Source: Micromussa lordhowensis (lineage: Eukaryota > Cnidaria > Anthozoa > Scleractinia > Lobophylliidae). Taken from it: a DNA stretch of 64,000 nucleotides. A program made the position numbers and the translations under genes. Numbering within the stretch: the stretch's first letter is position 1; each line of letters starts with the position of its first letter. The notes beneath the pieces are model-generated. The model did no database searches, was not told the origin of the DNA, and saw nothing but the letters and a program-made list of their open reading frames with translations. Below, one piece after another: positions 25,372 to 35,364 of the stretch. The stretch is taken from positions 17,203,609 through 17,267,608 of the forward strand of contig OZ026597.1 in NCBI GenBank assembly GCA_964020085.1, given 5' to 3'.

Positions 25372-25555
25372 TTGCACATGATTAGGAGGTAAATCTCTTG
25401 TCACAAACAAGTCGTATTTAGCAAAGCTTTAGACATATTGTTCGCAGGGTCGCTTTGCCCTCTTATTCCGCCAAGCCTTCGCACGAAAAAAAGATTACGT
25501 TGTTACAAAAGATATATCTTCTTCTAAATTTTATTCTTGTAGTTTGTCTTTAAAG

Positions 25556-25570
25556 TTTACCACTACTTGT
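25556..25570. repeat. 15-bp target duplication, left of the retrotransposon
   Basis: TTTACCACTACTTGT, repeated exactly at 30134-30148 on the other side of the element. The uninserted sister site in array 2 (near 46790-46806) has it once. Ty3/gypsy integrases normally leave 4-6 bp. Confidence 0.85.
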
Positions 25571-25716
25571 TGTTCGTTGTGCAGAAGGAACTCAAACAAT
25601 CAGTCAACACAACCTATGTTTAATCAACATGGCGACCCGTGAAAAGCACGAGGTCCCAGCATGCATTGCAAGCAAAGAGCTTGCATAACAAGTACATATA
25701 TGGGCATAACCATACA
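25571..25716 (-). repeat. 3' LTR of the Ty3/gypsy element
   Basis: 146 bp; on the minus strand begins TGTATGGTTATGCCC and ends ACAACGAACA. It matches the other LTR except for a 7-base block at its U5 end. A polypurine tract (AGGAAGGGAGG on the minus strand) sits just upstream at 25717-25727. Confidence 0.9.
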
Positions 25717-25945
25717 CCTCCCTTCCTAGTACAATCAAGTGAACCGAGATAAACGAAATTGCATGTCCATGAACAGTGTTCCATCCTTAAACCTGGACTT
25801 GATTGCAAACATAAACTATTACTGTTAAATCTGACTGCTAAATATTCACAAGACTTTATAGTGCAAAACACAGTCTCTGAAGAGCATAAATGTAATAACT
25901 GTCTCCTAAACTGCACAGGTAAAGTCAGACATACACTGTATTAGG

Positions 25946-28900
25946 CTAGAGGTCCAATCGATCAGGTGGCTTAACAATTCTCCCTGAACGTGTTCGTAAT
26001 GGAGCCATTTGACTGGAGACAGGCTGCATTGGAGCATCAGTAACAGTGCATGGGAGCTTAGGTGGACCTGCCATTTCTTCTGTGTCTTGAACAGCATGAT
26101 TGCTTGCAGTGCTGGTGAGGGTGGTTTGCTTGTCTACCTTTAAAGGGGACTGCAACTCAGCTTTGACAAGAGCAGATCTGTTACGTCGTAGTGTGCCCTT
26201 GTCTGTTCCAATGATGAAGGAGCGAGGATGCTGAGTACGGCCTTGTATTTTCCCTAGACGATCCTGGTCTCTGATCCATACACAGTCACCATTTGTCAAG
26301 TCCGGTAGTTCCTTTGCCCGATGTCGTTGGTTAAAGCTTTGTCTTTGGTTGGACCTGTAGATTTCTTCCTTCTTCACAACTTCCTCGCGCTCTTTCTTCA
26401 AGTCTCTGGGTGTTAATGTCTTTTCAAGGACAGGGAGCTGAGTCCGGAGTCTCCTTCCCATGAGTAGCTCACTTGGTGAGAGACCAGTTTGCAGGGGTGT
26501 AGATCTGTAGGTAAGAAGTGCAAGGTAAGGATCATCATTCTTCTTCAACAGCCCCTTTACAGTCCTTACAGCCCTTTCTACCTCTCCATTGGCACGAGGG
26601 TATCTGGGGGAACTAGTTGTGTGGACAAACCCATATCCGGCAGCAAACTCTTGGAAGGATACTGCACTAAAACAGGGTCCATTATCTGAAATCACTGTAT
26701 CTGGTATACCATGGGTGGCAAATAGTTCCTTGGCGGCGGCAATCACACACTTTGCAGTTTGTGTTGGAAGGAGTTTGATTTCAACCCATCTGGAATGGTA
26801 GTCGACAGTGATGAGGTATGTGCGTCCTCCATACTCAAACAAATCCATGCTAATCCTTTCCCAAGGACGACTGGGAAAAGATGATGGCATCAGTGGCTCT
26901 TTGGGTTCGGGCAGCTCCTTTGCGCATGTGAAGCATGCTTTGACCATATCTTCGATGCCTACAGAGAGCCCAGGCCACCAAACGGACATTCGAGCTCTAG
27001 CGCGGCATTTGCTAATGCCAAGGTGGCCGCGGTGGATGCAGTCTAGTATGTCCAATCTTAGAGCTTGTGGGATTACGATGCGTTCATCATAGAGGAGAAG
27101 ATCGTCAACGACTGCTAAGTGAGCTCTGCTTTCCCAATATGGCCTGAGTAGGGGTTGATGGGGCATGTATGCTGGCCAACCCGCCTGGCAATATCCTCTG
27201 ACTTTCATGCATACTTCATCATTTCTCTGAGCTTCTATGATTTCCTGAAGGCGCTGAGCAGTGGCAGGAAGTTGGTCCACTGTGGAGCAAGCAAAGGTTT
27301 CGACCTCTTCAATGAATTGCGCGTCAGATGTATTGGGAGAGTTAACCGGGGCACGCGAGAGTGCATCAGCTGAAATTTGACATTTACCAGGAACGTGGAA
27401 GACTTCTGGGTTGTATCGCATCATTCGAAGGCGGAAGCGCAGTATTCGGGGAGGCATCTTGGACAAGTCGGTTGTAGTGAGGAGTGGAACAAGTGGCTTG
27501 TGATCTGTTTCCAGGGTAAACCTGAGTCCAAGGACGTACTCTTCAAGGCGTTCGCATGCCCAAGTAGAGGCGAGCGCTTCTTTCTCGATGACCGCATAGT
27601 TCCTTTCAGCATCACTGAGGGATCTGGAGATGTAACAGATGGGACGGCGCTGTCCGTTATCTTGTGTTTGAAGAAGAACTGCTCCCAGCCCTATTGATGA
27701 TGCATCTGCAGCAATGATTGTTTCACGGTTGGGGTTGTAGTGTGCAAGGACTTCAGGTGAGGCAAGCTGCTCTTTGACTTGCTGGAATGCGGTCTGTTGA
27801 GCGTCATCCCAGTACCAAGCACTATCTTTGCGAAGAAGTTGCCGCAAGGGTGCACTGATGTCAGCCAGGCCAGGGACAAACTTTCCAAGTTGGTTAACCA
27901 TGCCCATGAATCTCTGTAGTTCTGTTACAGTTGTGGGGGTTGGAAAATGGCCAATAGCATGTGTCTTCTCCGGGTCAGCATGGACACCCTCAGCATCGAC
28001 AATGTGTCCTAGGAACTTGAGTCTTCCTTGCGAAAACTCACACTTCTGAATGTTTAATGTCAGGCCAGCTCTTTGAAGACGAAACAAAACTGCTCGAACA
28101 CGTGCATCATGTTCCATATGGTTTCTTCCATGGATAAGGATATCGTCCATCCGGCATATGACTCCATCAAGGCCCTCCAAGATGTCGGACATGGTTCGCT
28201 GAAATATTTCCGGCGCGGAACTAATTCCAAAGGGCAGGCGGTTGAAGCAAAAGCGGCCAAAGGGGGTGACAAAGGTGGTCAATAATTTTGAGTCCTCATC
28301 CAAAGGAATTTGCCAGAACCCGCTATTGGCGTCTAATTTCGTGAATACTCGGCTTTCGCCCAGCATGGCCAGACTCTCATCAACAGAGCCCATGGGATGA
28401 GTTTCGCGCTGTACCGCTTTGTTCAACGGTGTCAGGTCTACACAGATCCGTACACGCCCATTAGGTTTGGGGACAGGAACAATGCCGGAACACCACTCTG
28501 TGGGAACAGTAACAGGAGAAATGACGCCTTGTCGAAGCATAGAATCAATTTCATTTTTCACTTTAGGCAACAATGGGTGAGGTACTTTTCTTGGAGTGTA
28601 GAGGCAAACTGGCTTTACATCTGGGTTAAGCTTGATGTGATATTTAGTTTTCAGTTTCCCCAGACCATGGAAAAGCTGAGGAAACTCTCCAATGAAATTC
28701 ACTGGCTGAGTGTTCACCTCTCCAATTCGAGCGATTAAACCCAGGTCCACACATGCTTTCTTGCTGAGGAGAGAGTACACTTGATCTTTTAAAACAAAGA
28801 CAGTTTCAGAAATTTGACGCTCTTTATATGCCAGAGTGGCTCGAAAGGTGCCCACGACTGACAGAATAGTGCCTCCTGGACCTCTTAAAATCTGCTGCGA

Positions 28901-29959
28901 TTTCGTTAGCTGGTGGTCTTTGAGCCAAGGTTCCTTGTCACTGACAATGGAGACTGCTGCGCCAGTATCCAACTTAAAGTGTGTTTCATGACCATCCACC
29001 TTTACAATGGCGGTCCAGAAGTCTGCCTCACGGCTGTAGACTTCACCGAGAAAAGGAACTTCGACTTCTTCAAGATCTGCCACTTCATTGATGGACCTGC
29101 GATTCGCCGTCTGTTTCTTGGAGAGACAAACAGCTTGAAAATGTCCTCTTTTGTGACAGCTGTTACAAGTGATGTCCTTTGCAGGGCATGATTGCCGTTT
29201 GTGTTGCTTTCCACCACACCACATACATTTACGCTCGGACTTTGGCCGTACTCCGTCTTCGGGTTTCATGGCTGATTTCGAATCCTTTTTGTGAGGTTCC
29301 ACCAAATCCACACGTGTAGAGTCGGTAGCCGTTTCAGAGGTAGCGCTTCCTCGAATGAGATCCTTGTTTTGCTTTCGTGCTTCTGCCTGACGACTCATTT
29401 GCACTGCTGTTTCGAGGGTTAAATCGGCTTTGGCTTGAAGTCGATCTGACAACGAGTCGTCAACAACACCTACGACAATTCGATCTCGGATAAGGCTATC
29501 TTTTAGCGTACCGTACTCGCAGTCTTCTGCAAGCCTGTATAAATCCTGAATGAAAGTGTCCACTGACTCACCAGCCAACTGATGCCGCTTGTTAAATAGG
29601 GCTCGTTGCACGATTAAATTGCGGCGGACATCGAAATAGCCATTGAGGGCGGTGCGAACTTCATCATACGTAGCTTTGGTTTCATCGAGGCGGAGAGTCG
29701 CTAGAATGTCGTCTGCACAGTCTCCCATAGCATACAGCAAGGTACTCACTTGTTCGTACTGTGGTTTAGTTTTGAGGCCAGAAGCTATTCTATAGCGTTC
29801 GAAACGTCGGCTCCAGCGAATCCAACATTCTGCCTGGTTTGGTCCATTCGCTCCATCAAATCGGGCGGGAAGTGGGAGTTGATTCGTCTGCGAAAGAGTT
29901 TGATTTTGTCCTGGTCCCGAGGGCAGTCCTTGTTGTTGTGCTGGATCTGGGTCAGGCAT
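25946..29959 (-). CDS. Gag-Pol polyprotein of the Ty3/gypsy element
   Basis: 1337 residues from the ATG at 29959 (MPDPDPAQQQ), the first after the primer-binding region. The frame stays open 19 codons further upstream into the LTR, so an earlier ATG is possible but unlikely. Order: gag capsid-like region (about 30-200); two CCHC knuckles (C245/C248/H253/C258 and C265/C268/H273/C278); aspartic protease with DTGA at 331; reverse transcriptase (about 460-650) with LPFG at 575 and the MDD box at 604-606; RNase H (D752, E794, D819); integrase zinc site (H976, H979, C1009, C1012) and D1039, D1092, E1128 with the standard 35-residue gap. The C-terminus ends RTRSGRIVKPPDRLDL; no chromodomain is seen. 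PR-RT-RH-IN order identifies Ty3/gypsy. All catalytic positions are present, so it may be competent. Confidence 0.97.
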   Translation of the reverse strand: MPDPDPAQQQGLPSGPGQNQTLSQTNQLPLPARFDGANGPNQAECWIRWSRRFERYRIASGLKTKPQYEQVSTLLYAMGDCADDILATLRLDETKATYDEVRTALNGYFDVRRNLIVQRALFNKRHQLAGESVDTFIQDLYRLAEDCEYGTLKDSLIRDRIVVGVVDDSLSDRLQAKADLTLETAVQMSRQAEARKQNKDLIRGSATSETATDSTRVDLVEPHKKDSKSAMKPEDGVRPKSERKCMWCGGKQHKRQSCPAKDITCNSCHKRGHFQAVCLSKKQTANRRSINEVADLEEVEVPFLGEVYSREADFWTAIVKVDGHETHFKLDTGAAVSIVSDKEPWLKDHQLTKSQQILRGPGGTILSVVGTFRATLAYKERQISETVFVLKDQVYSLLSKKACVDLGLIARIGEVNTQPVNFIGEFPQLFHGLGKLKTKYHIKLNPDVKPVCLYTPRKVPHPLLPKVKNEIDSMLRQGVISPVTVPTEWCSGIVPVPKPNGRVRICVDLTPLNKAVQRETHPMGSVDESLAMLGESRVFTKLDANSGFWQIPLDEDSKLLTTFVTPFGRFCFNRLPFGISSAPEIFQRTMSDILEGLDGVICRMDDILIHGRNHMEHDARVRAVLFRLQRAGLTLNIQKCEFSQGRLKFLGHIVDAEGVHADPEKTHAIGHFPTPTTVTELQRFMGMVNQLGKFVPGLADISAPLRQLLRKDSAWYWDDAQQTAFQQVKEQLASPEVLAHYNPNRETIIAADASSIGLGAVLLQTQDNGQRRPICYISRSLSDAERNYAVIEKEALASTWACERLEEYVLGLRFTLETDHKPLVPLLTTTDLSKMPPRILRFRLRMMRYNPEVFHVPGKCQISADALSRAPVNSPNTSDAQFIEEVETFACSTVDQLPATAQRLQEIIEAQRNDEVCMKVRGYCQAGWPAYMPHQPLLRPYWESRAHLAVVDDLLLYDERIVIPQALRLDILDCIHRGHLGISKCRARARMSVWWPGLSVGIEDMVKACFTCAKELPEPKEPLMPSSFPSRPWERISMDLFEYGGRTYLITVDYHSRWVEIKLLPTQTAKCVIAAAKELFATHGIPDTVISDNGPCFSAVSFQEFAAGYGFVHTTSSPRYPRANGEVERAVRTVKGLLKKNDDPYLALLTYRSTPLQTGLSPSELLMGRRLRTQLPVLEKTLTPRDLKKEREEVVKKEEIYRSNQRQSFNQRHRAKELPDLTNGDCVWIRDQDRLGKIQGRTQHPRSFIIGTDKGTLRRNRSALVKAELQSPLKVDKQTTLTSTASNHAVQDTEEMAGPPKLPCTVTDAPMQPVSSQMAPLRTRSGRIVKPPDRLDL

Positions 29960-29987
29960 TGTAAGGGTCAAAGAACCGCTGCCACCA

Positions 29988-30133
29988 TGTAGAATCCGCA
30001 GAAGGAACTCAAACAATCAGTCAACACAACCTATGTTTAATCAACATGGCGACCCGTGAAAAGCACGAGGTCCCAGCATGCATTGCAAGCAAAGAGCTTG
30101 CATAACAAGTACATATATGGGCATAACCATACA
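29988..30133 (-). repeat. 5' LTR of the Ty3/gypsy element
   Basis: 146 bp; begins TGTATGGTTATGCCC on the minus strand and ends GGATTCTACA, followed directly by TGGTGGCAGCGG. Promoter and polyadenylation signals are expected in it but none is clear by eye. Confidence 0.9.
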
Positions 30134-30148
30134 TTTACCACTACTTGT
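30134..30148. repeat. 15-bp target duplication, right of the retrotransposon
   Basis: Exact copy of 25556-25570; continues as the array unit (AGTTTGTCTTTAAAG). Confidence 0.85.
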
Positions 30149-30563
30149 AGTTTGTCTTTAAAGTGAAATTGTTCTTTGAAATTTTATTAAGTACATCCAT
30201 TTTTATGTTTCATGTTTCTTGCCTATTTTTTTTCTGTTTTCATATGACATGCGCATAAAAGGCTACAAAAGTTGTTCATCGATCAGGCGACAAATCAAGC
30301 CAGCACGCACTGCATTTTCCAGGCGAAACAAAATCACGATTGTCATTATTCCAAGCCAGTGAAGGGAAACAACATTTGAAGATTTCAAAGCATTCTTTCA
30401 ACATCTGAAAACTGAGATCATTCTGATCGCAAAACTTGACGAGCATGCGCCATTCAATAATTTCAAATCAACACATCAAACGGCTGAACAAAATCTAAAA
30501 AGAGGATTGGTTCGACGGCATCCGGCTTCATGTTTTCGTTATATTAACAAAAAGCAGGTGTGT

Positions 30564-30647
30564 TGTCAGGAGTGGGATTCGAACCCACGCCTACAAGAGT
30601 AGACTGCGACCTGAACGCAGCGCCTTAGACCGCTCGGCCATCCTGAC
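30564..30647 (-). tRNA. tRNA-Leu (CAG)
   Basis: Identical to the consensus. First gene right of the retrotransposon; counterpart at 47224. Confidence 0.96.
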
Positions 30648-31211
30648 TTGCACATGTTTAGAAGCTAAATCGCTTGTCAAAAAGAAGTCATATTTAGCAA
30701 AGCTTTATATATTCTTGACCCAGAATCGCTTGCCTCTCTTAGCTGGCGAAGCCTTGGCACGTAGAAAAGATTACGTTGTCAGAAAAAAATATGTTATTGA
30801 AAGTTTTATTCTTATAGTTTATCTTTAAGGTTTACCAAATTCCTAAGCAACCATTGTTAAAAATATAGTGTATTTTATGGACATCTTGCTCCAGACTTCC
30901 ATTCATTAATGGTATATCTTGAAAAATGTAGCTTGATCTCTATATCAAATGCGCAACGTGTAATCGGCATGTCTATTGTTCTTTAACGGGCACAGGGATG
31001 TTTGACGAGCATGCGAAATTTAAATCAACATAAAAAGCAGGTGTGTTGTCAGGAGTGTTGTCAGGAGTGGGAGTGGGATCGCAAAACCAGACGAGCATGC
31101 GCGTTCAATAATTTTAAATCAACACATCAAACGGCCGAACAAAATCTAAAAAAAGGATTGCGTCGGCGGCCGGCTTCGTGTTTTCGTTATATTAACAAAA
31201 AGCAGGTGTGT

Positions 31212-31295
31212 TGTCAGGAGTGGGATTCGAACCCACGCCTACAAGAGTAGACTGCGACCTGAACGCAGCGCCTTAGACCGCTCGGCCATCCTGAC
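31212..31295 (-). tRNA. tRNA-Leu (CAG)
   Basis: Identical to the consensus; in the first 648-bp unit. Confidence 0.96.
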
Positions 31296-31859
31296 TTGCA
31301 CATGTTTAGAAGCTAAATCGCTTGTCAAAAAGAAGTCATATTTAGCAAAGCTTTATATATTCTTGACCCAGAATCGCTTGCCTCTCTTAGCTGGCGAAGC
31401 CTTGGCACGTAGAAAAGATTACGTTGTCAGAAAAAAATATGTTATTGAAAGTTTTATTCTTATAGTTTATCTTTAAGGTTTACCAAATTCCTAAGCAACC
31501 ATTGTTAAAAATATAGTGTATTTTATGGACATCTTGCTCCAGACTTCCATTCATTAATGGTATATCTTGAAAAATGTAGCTTGATCTCTATATCAAATGC
31601 GCAACGTGTAATCGGCATGTCTATTGTTCTTTAACGGGCACAGGGATGTTTGACGAGCATGCGCAATTTAAATCAACATAAAAAGCAGGTGTGTTGTCAG
31701 GAGTGTTGTCAGGAGTGGGAGTGGGATCGCAAAACCAGACGAGCATGCGCATTCAATAATTTTAAATCAACACATCAAACGGCCGAACAAAATCTAAAAA
31801 AAGGATTGCGTCGGCGGCCGGCTTCGTGTTTTCGTTATATTAACAAAAAGCAGGTGTGT

Positions 31860-31943
31860 TGTCAGGAGTGGGATTCGAACCCACGCCTACAAGAGTAGAC
31901 TGCGACCTGAACGCAGCGCCTTAGACCGCTCGGCCATCCTGAC
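31860..31943 (-). tRNA. tRNA-Leu (CAG)
   Basis: Identical to the consensus; in the second 648-bp unit. Confidence 0.96.
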
Positions 31944-31959
31944 TTGCACATGATTAGTA

Positions 31960-31994
31960 GCTAAATCTCTTGTCAGAAACAAGTCATATTTAGC
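31960..31994 (-). promoter_or_regulatory. Conserved inverted repeat upstream of tRNA genes (example)
   Basis: Representative of a feature found about 17 bases upstream of nearly every tRNA copy. GCTAAAT and ATTTAGC bracket an inner CTTGT/ACAAG pair, giving a potential hairpin of about 35 bases. The outer TAAAT/ATTTA arms persist in copies whose inner arm has changed (CTTGTCAAAAAGAAG types). Role unknown; it may simply be shared descent. Confidence 0.35.
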
Positions 31995-32430
31995 AAAGCT
32001 TTAGACATCCTTGATCCAGAGTCGTTTGTCGCTCTTAGCCGGCAAAGCGTTGGCACGAAGAAAAGATTACGTTGTTAGAAAGGGATATGTTATTGTCAGT
32101 TTTATTCTTATAGTTTATCTTTAGTGTTTACCAAATTCTTAAGCAGTCTCAGTTCAAAACAAACTGGAATTTATGAACATCTTGCTCCAGACTTCCATTC
32201 ATTAATGGTTTATCTTGAAAAATGTAGCTTGATCTGTACATCAAATGCGCAACGTGTAATTGGCATGTCTATTGTTCTTTATTTTCTCTAAAACGGGCTC
32301 AGGGATGTTTGACGAGCGTGCGCAATTCAAATCAACACATCAAACGGCTGAACAAAATTTAGAAAAAAAAGGATTGCTTCGACGGCATCCGGCTTCATGT
32401 TTTCGTTGTGTTAACAAAAAGCAGGAGTGT

Positions 32431-32514
32431 TGTCGGGAGTGGGATTCGAACCCACGCCTACAAGAGTAGACTGCGACCTGAACGCAGCGCCTTAGACCGC
32501 TCGGCCATCCTGAC
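32431..32514 (-). tRNA. tRNA-Leu (CAG), one substitution
   Basis: One change in the 3' acceptor strand makes an A-C mismatch at the fourth pair. The rest is intact and the next unit (33010) is otherwise almost the same. Confidence 0.85.
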
Positions 32515-33009
32515 TTGCACATGACTGCAAGCTAAATCGCTTGTCAAAAAGAAGTCATATTTAGCAAAGCTTTATATATTCTTGACCCAGAATCGCGTGC
32601 CTGTCTTAGCTGGCGAAGCCTTGGTACGAAGAAAAGATTACGTTGTCAGAAAAAAATATGTTATTGAAAGTTTTATTCTTATAGTTTATCTTTAAGGTTT
32701 ACCAAATTCCTAAGCAGCCTCAGTTCAAAACATACTGGAATTTATGAACATCTTGCTCCAGACTTCCATTCATTAATGGTTTATCTTGAAAAATGTAGCT
32801 TGATCTGTACATCAAATGCGCAACGTGTAATTGGCATGTCTATTGTTCTTTATTTTCTCTAAAACGGGCTCAGGGATGTTTGACGAGCGTGCGCAATTCA
32901 AATCAACACATCAACACATCAAACGGCTGAACAAAATTTAGAAAAAAAAGGATTGCTTCGACGGCATCCGGCTTCATGTTTTCGTTGTGTTAACAAAAAG
33001 CAGGAGTGT

Positions 33010-33093
33010 TGTCAGGAGTGGGATTCGAACCCACGCCTACAAGAGTAGACTGCGACCTGAACGCAGCGCCTTAGACCGCTCGGCCATCCTGAC
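33010..33093 (-). tRNA. tRNA-Leu (CAG)
   Basis: Identical to the consensus; 579 bp from the previous start. Confidence 0.96.
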
Positions 33094-33579
33094 TTGCACA
33101 TGACTGCAAGCTAAATCGCTTGTCAAAAAGAAGTCATATTTAGCAAAGCTTTATATATTCTTGACCCAGAATCGCGTGCCTCTCTTAGCTGGCGAAGCCT
33201 TGGTACGAAGAAAAGATTATGTTGTCAGAAAAAAATATGTTATTGAAAGTTTTATTCTTATAGTTTATCTTTAAGGTTTACCAAATTCCTAAGCAGCCTC
33301 AGTTCAAAACATACTGGAATTTATGAACATCTTGCTCCAGACTTCCATTCACTAATGGTTTATCTTGAAAAATGTATCTTGATCTGCACATCAAATGCGC
33401 AACGTGTAATCGGCATGTCTATTGTTCTTTATTATCTCTGGAACGGGCACAGGGATGTTTGAGGAGCATGCGCAATTCAAATCAACACATAAAACGGCTG
33501 AACAAAATTTAGAAAAAAAGGATTGGTTCGACGGCATCCGGCTTTACGTTTTCGTTATATTAACAAAAAGCGGGTGTGT

Positions 33580-33663
33580 TGTCAGGAGAGAGATTCGAAC
33601 CCACGCCTACAAGAGTAGACTGCGACCTGAACGCAGCGCCTTAGACCGCTCGGCCATCCTGAC
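33580..33663 (-). tRNA. tRNA-Leu (CAG), T-stem changes
   Basis: Last gene of array 1. The 3' T-stem strand reads CTCTC instead of CCCAC, giving one mismatch and one wobble. Like the first copy of the array, an edge gene with decay. The next unit is truncated at about 33824 with loss of its tRNA, whose counterpart survives at 49724. Confidence 0.75.
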
Positions 33664-35190
33664 TTGCACATGATTAGTAGCTAAATCTCTTGTCAGAAAC
33701 AAGTCATATTTAGCAAAGCTTTAGACATCCTTGATCCAGAGTCGTTTGTCCCTCTTAGCCGGCAAAGCGTTGGCACGAAGAAAAGATTACGTTGTTAGAA
33801 AGGGATATGTTATTGACTTGGACGTTTTTAGGAGCTAAATCTCTTGTTAGTAGCGAATTATATTAAGCAAAGCTTTGGACATTGTTGTCCCCAGAGCCAC
33901 CTTTGGCTCTTAGCTTGCGAAGCCTTGGCACGAGGAAAAGGTGACCCTGTGGTGACATGATTTGATTGGCTAAACTAAGAAACTTAAAGGTCAAATGCAA
34001 CGAAATTTGGCCTAGTTTGATTATAAGTTAAAATAAAAGATACTAATCCAAATAATCATAATCCAAAGTTTTACATGATTTAATCAAAAACCTGCCGAGA
34101 TATTCGACCTTGAAAACAGCTATTTTTCTTCGCTTCACAAACGGAACAGTTCGTGGAAAGTTCGGAAAATTGTCGGAACTGGATTTTGTGACGTCATAAT
34201 TGGTGAGCTCCCCGTTCAGAACAACAAAGTATTAGGGCGAATATGAGTGTTTTGTGGAGCTTAATTGTAGCAATCATTCAAAAATCTGTGGTTACATCCC
34301 TTGAAAGGACGAGAAGCGGTGTAAGGAATTGATCACTTTGATAAAAGGAGGAAACTATTGACACAAGAACGGATTTTAACCGACTGTTTCATCTAGTTTC
34401 ATCTCTTCGCGCTACTAGCTAACATTTCAGCAGAGACCTCTTGAAGCGGTATCTTTCGCAATCGCTAAGCAGGGTTTCGATTTCAAGCCCAAAAGCCTTC
34501 GAAGCTGTACCATATGCCGTAAAACCAAGCATTGACGACGAACATCCTCGAAACAAACACTCTACCTGTACCAACACGGAATGCATTTGTTCGGCAGCCA
34601 TATTGTCAAGAGCAGAAAGCGAGGTAAAGCCCCGAGGTAAAGTCGCGGTTTATAAAACCATTTCGTGTTTTATTATATCAAGTTTAACATTTTAGATTCA
34701 CAATCTCATTTTCTTAACTTAGCCTAGTTGAAATAAAAAAAGGAAATAGAAAAGTGTCATTTGCCATCGTGGTTTAAATGAGCTTAATTAAGAGTTAATT
34801 CTTTGAAAATGCCGGCTAAATAAATGGCAAATTGTATGGTTATTCAAAGCGGATAAGTCTCAAAGGGATTCTATTGTTTCTGCTATTGTTAAGCTGAACA
34901 AAGAGCTGTATGCATAATAAATGTATGGGGTTATGCGGAAATCTTGCCTTAATTTGTATTTCATTTCATTACTGATAGGCCTAAACCAAGAACATACTAT
35001 GACAATATTCTCTTACCTCTCACTTGCAACCCTTAGTAATACTTTGGTGAGTGAAGACAAGGCATTTCACCCGGAATACCTTAGTCAAGGCCGTAGCTAG
35101 TGTAAGGCAAACCGAGCCACTTGCCTCAGCCATTTTTTTTTTTTTCGTCTCTGTTGTTTCGTTTTTGATGGCAAAGGTAAATTAACAACT

Positions 35191-35364
35191 TGACGTCAGT
35201 TATTTTATACGTCTGTCCTCTTATTGATGACAAATTGCGTCATAACATTGTCAAAGTGGCTGTGGAATCACGAGCCGCAGGCGAGTGGTTCCGCAGTAAA
35301 CTTTGACAATGTTATGGCGAAATTTATCTTCAATAAGAGGACAGACACTTAAAAAACTGACATC
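35191..35364. mobile_element. Palindromic MITE-like repeat inside the TTAA element
   Basis: Arms of about 75 bp: GTCTGTCCTCTTATTGATGA at the left mirrors TTCAATAAGAGGACAGAC at the right, with CATAACATTGTCAAAG mirroring CTTTGACAATGTTATG. The centre is GC-rich (CACGAGCCGCAGGCGAGTGG). A half-site (CTCTTATTGATGA) recurs near 35628. Confidence 0.8.

Larger units (their letters stand above)
22855..25555. repeat. Array block duplicated in array 2
   Basis: Collinear with 43775-46795. Order: altered upstream flank with the rare GGTCAAGCCTTCGC variant, MITE, tRNA, long unit, tRNA, tRNA. The second block has one extra tRNA unit and a deletion of about 220 bp in its long spacer. Confidence 0.8.
25571..30133 (-). 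mobile_element. Ty3/gypsy LTR retrotransposon, complete, 4563 bp
   Basis: Complete element on the same strand as the tRNA genes: 146-bp LTR, primer-binding region beginning TGGTGGCAGCGG, one gag-pol frame, polypurine tract, 146-bp LTR. Short LTRs, one frame and two zinc knuckles suggest a Mag-like lineage; the lineage is inference. The reading frame is open throughout and the LTRs agree outside one short block, so insertion was recent. The empty site in array 2 gives the pre-insertion sequence. The flanking duplication is 15 bp rather than about 5. Confidence 0.95.
30648..31943. repeat. Two near-identical 648-bp array units
   Basis: 30648-31295 and 31296-31943 are the same length and differ at only a few visible places, mostly near the right end: CATGCGAAAT versus CATGCGCAAT, CATGCGCGTTC versus CATGCGCATTC, and the flank after the gene. 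Each also holds a broken stub of a tRNA 3' end (GTTGTCAGGAGTGTTGTCAGG) about 160 bp before its complete gene. Recent unequal crossover product. Confidence 0.9.
13690..33983 (-). repeat. tRNA-Leu(CAG) tandem array 1
   Basis: Tandem array of units each built round one minus-strand tRNA-Leu gene. Two unit lengths alternate irregularly. Short units are about 555-580 bp (15567 to 16143, 21691 to 22262, 32431 to 33010). Long units are about 990 bp (16698 to 17689, 18241 to 19232, 23733 to 24727) and carry an extra block running from the ATCTATCTAGCAATCTC motif to the CATCTGAAAACTGAGATCA motif. Two units are exact-length 648-bp duplicates (30648-31943). Insertions inside the array are a palindromic repeat (19433-19750), a MITE (23121-23543) and a Ty3/gypsy element (25571-30133). 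Left of the first tRNA the array begins with a long-unit spacer at about 13690. Unit identity is high but uneven, as expected from unequal crossing over and conversion. Confidence 0.9.

Noticed and set aside
26489..29992. Plus-strand frames within the retrotransposon
   Set aside because: Antisense shadows of the gag-pol frame.
25571..30133. tRNA-targeted integration as in Ty3 of yeast
   Set aside because: The insertion is 200 bp upstream of the nearest tRNA 5' end, whereas yeast Ty3 lands within a few bases of the Pol III start. One insertion in a tRNA-rich array is expected by chance.
13690..33983. tRNA units as a SINE family
   Set aside because: Units are head-to-tail, not dispersed. They keep a full-length tRNA fold and terminator, and show no A-rich tail or target duplications.
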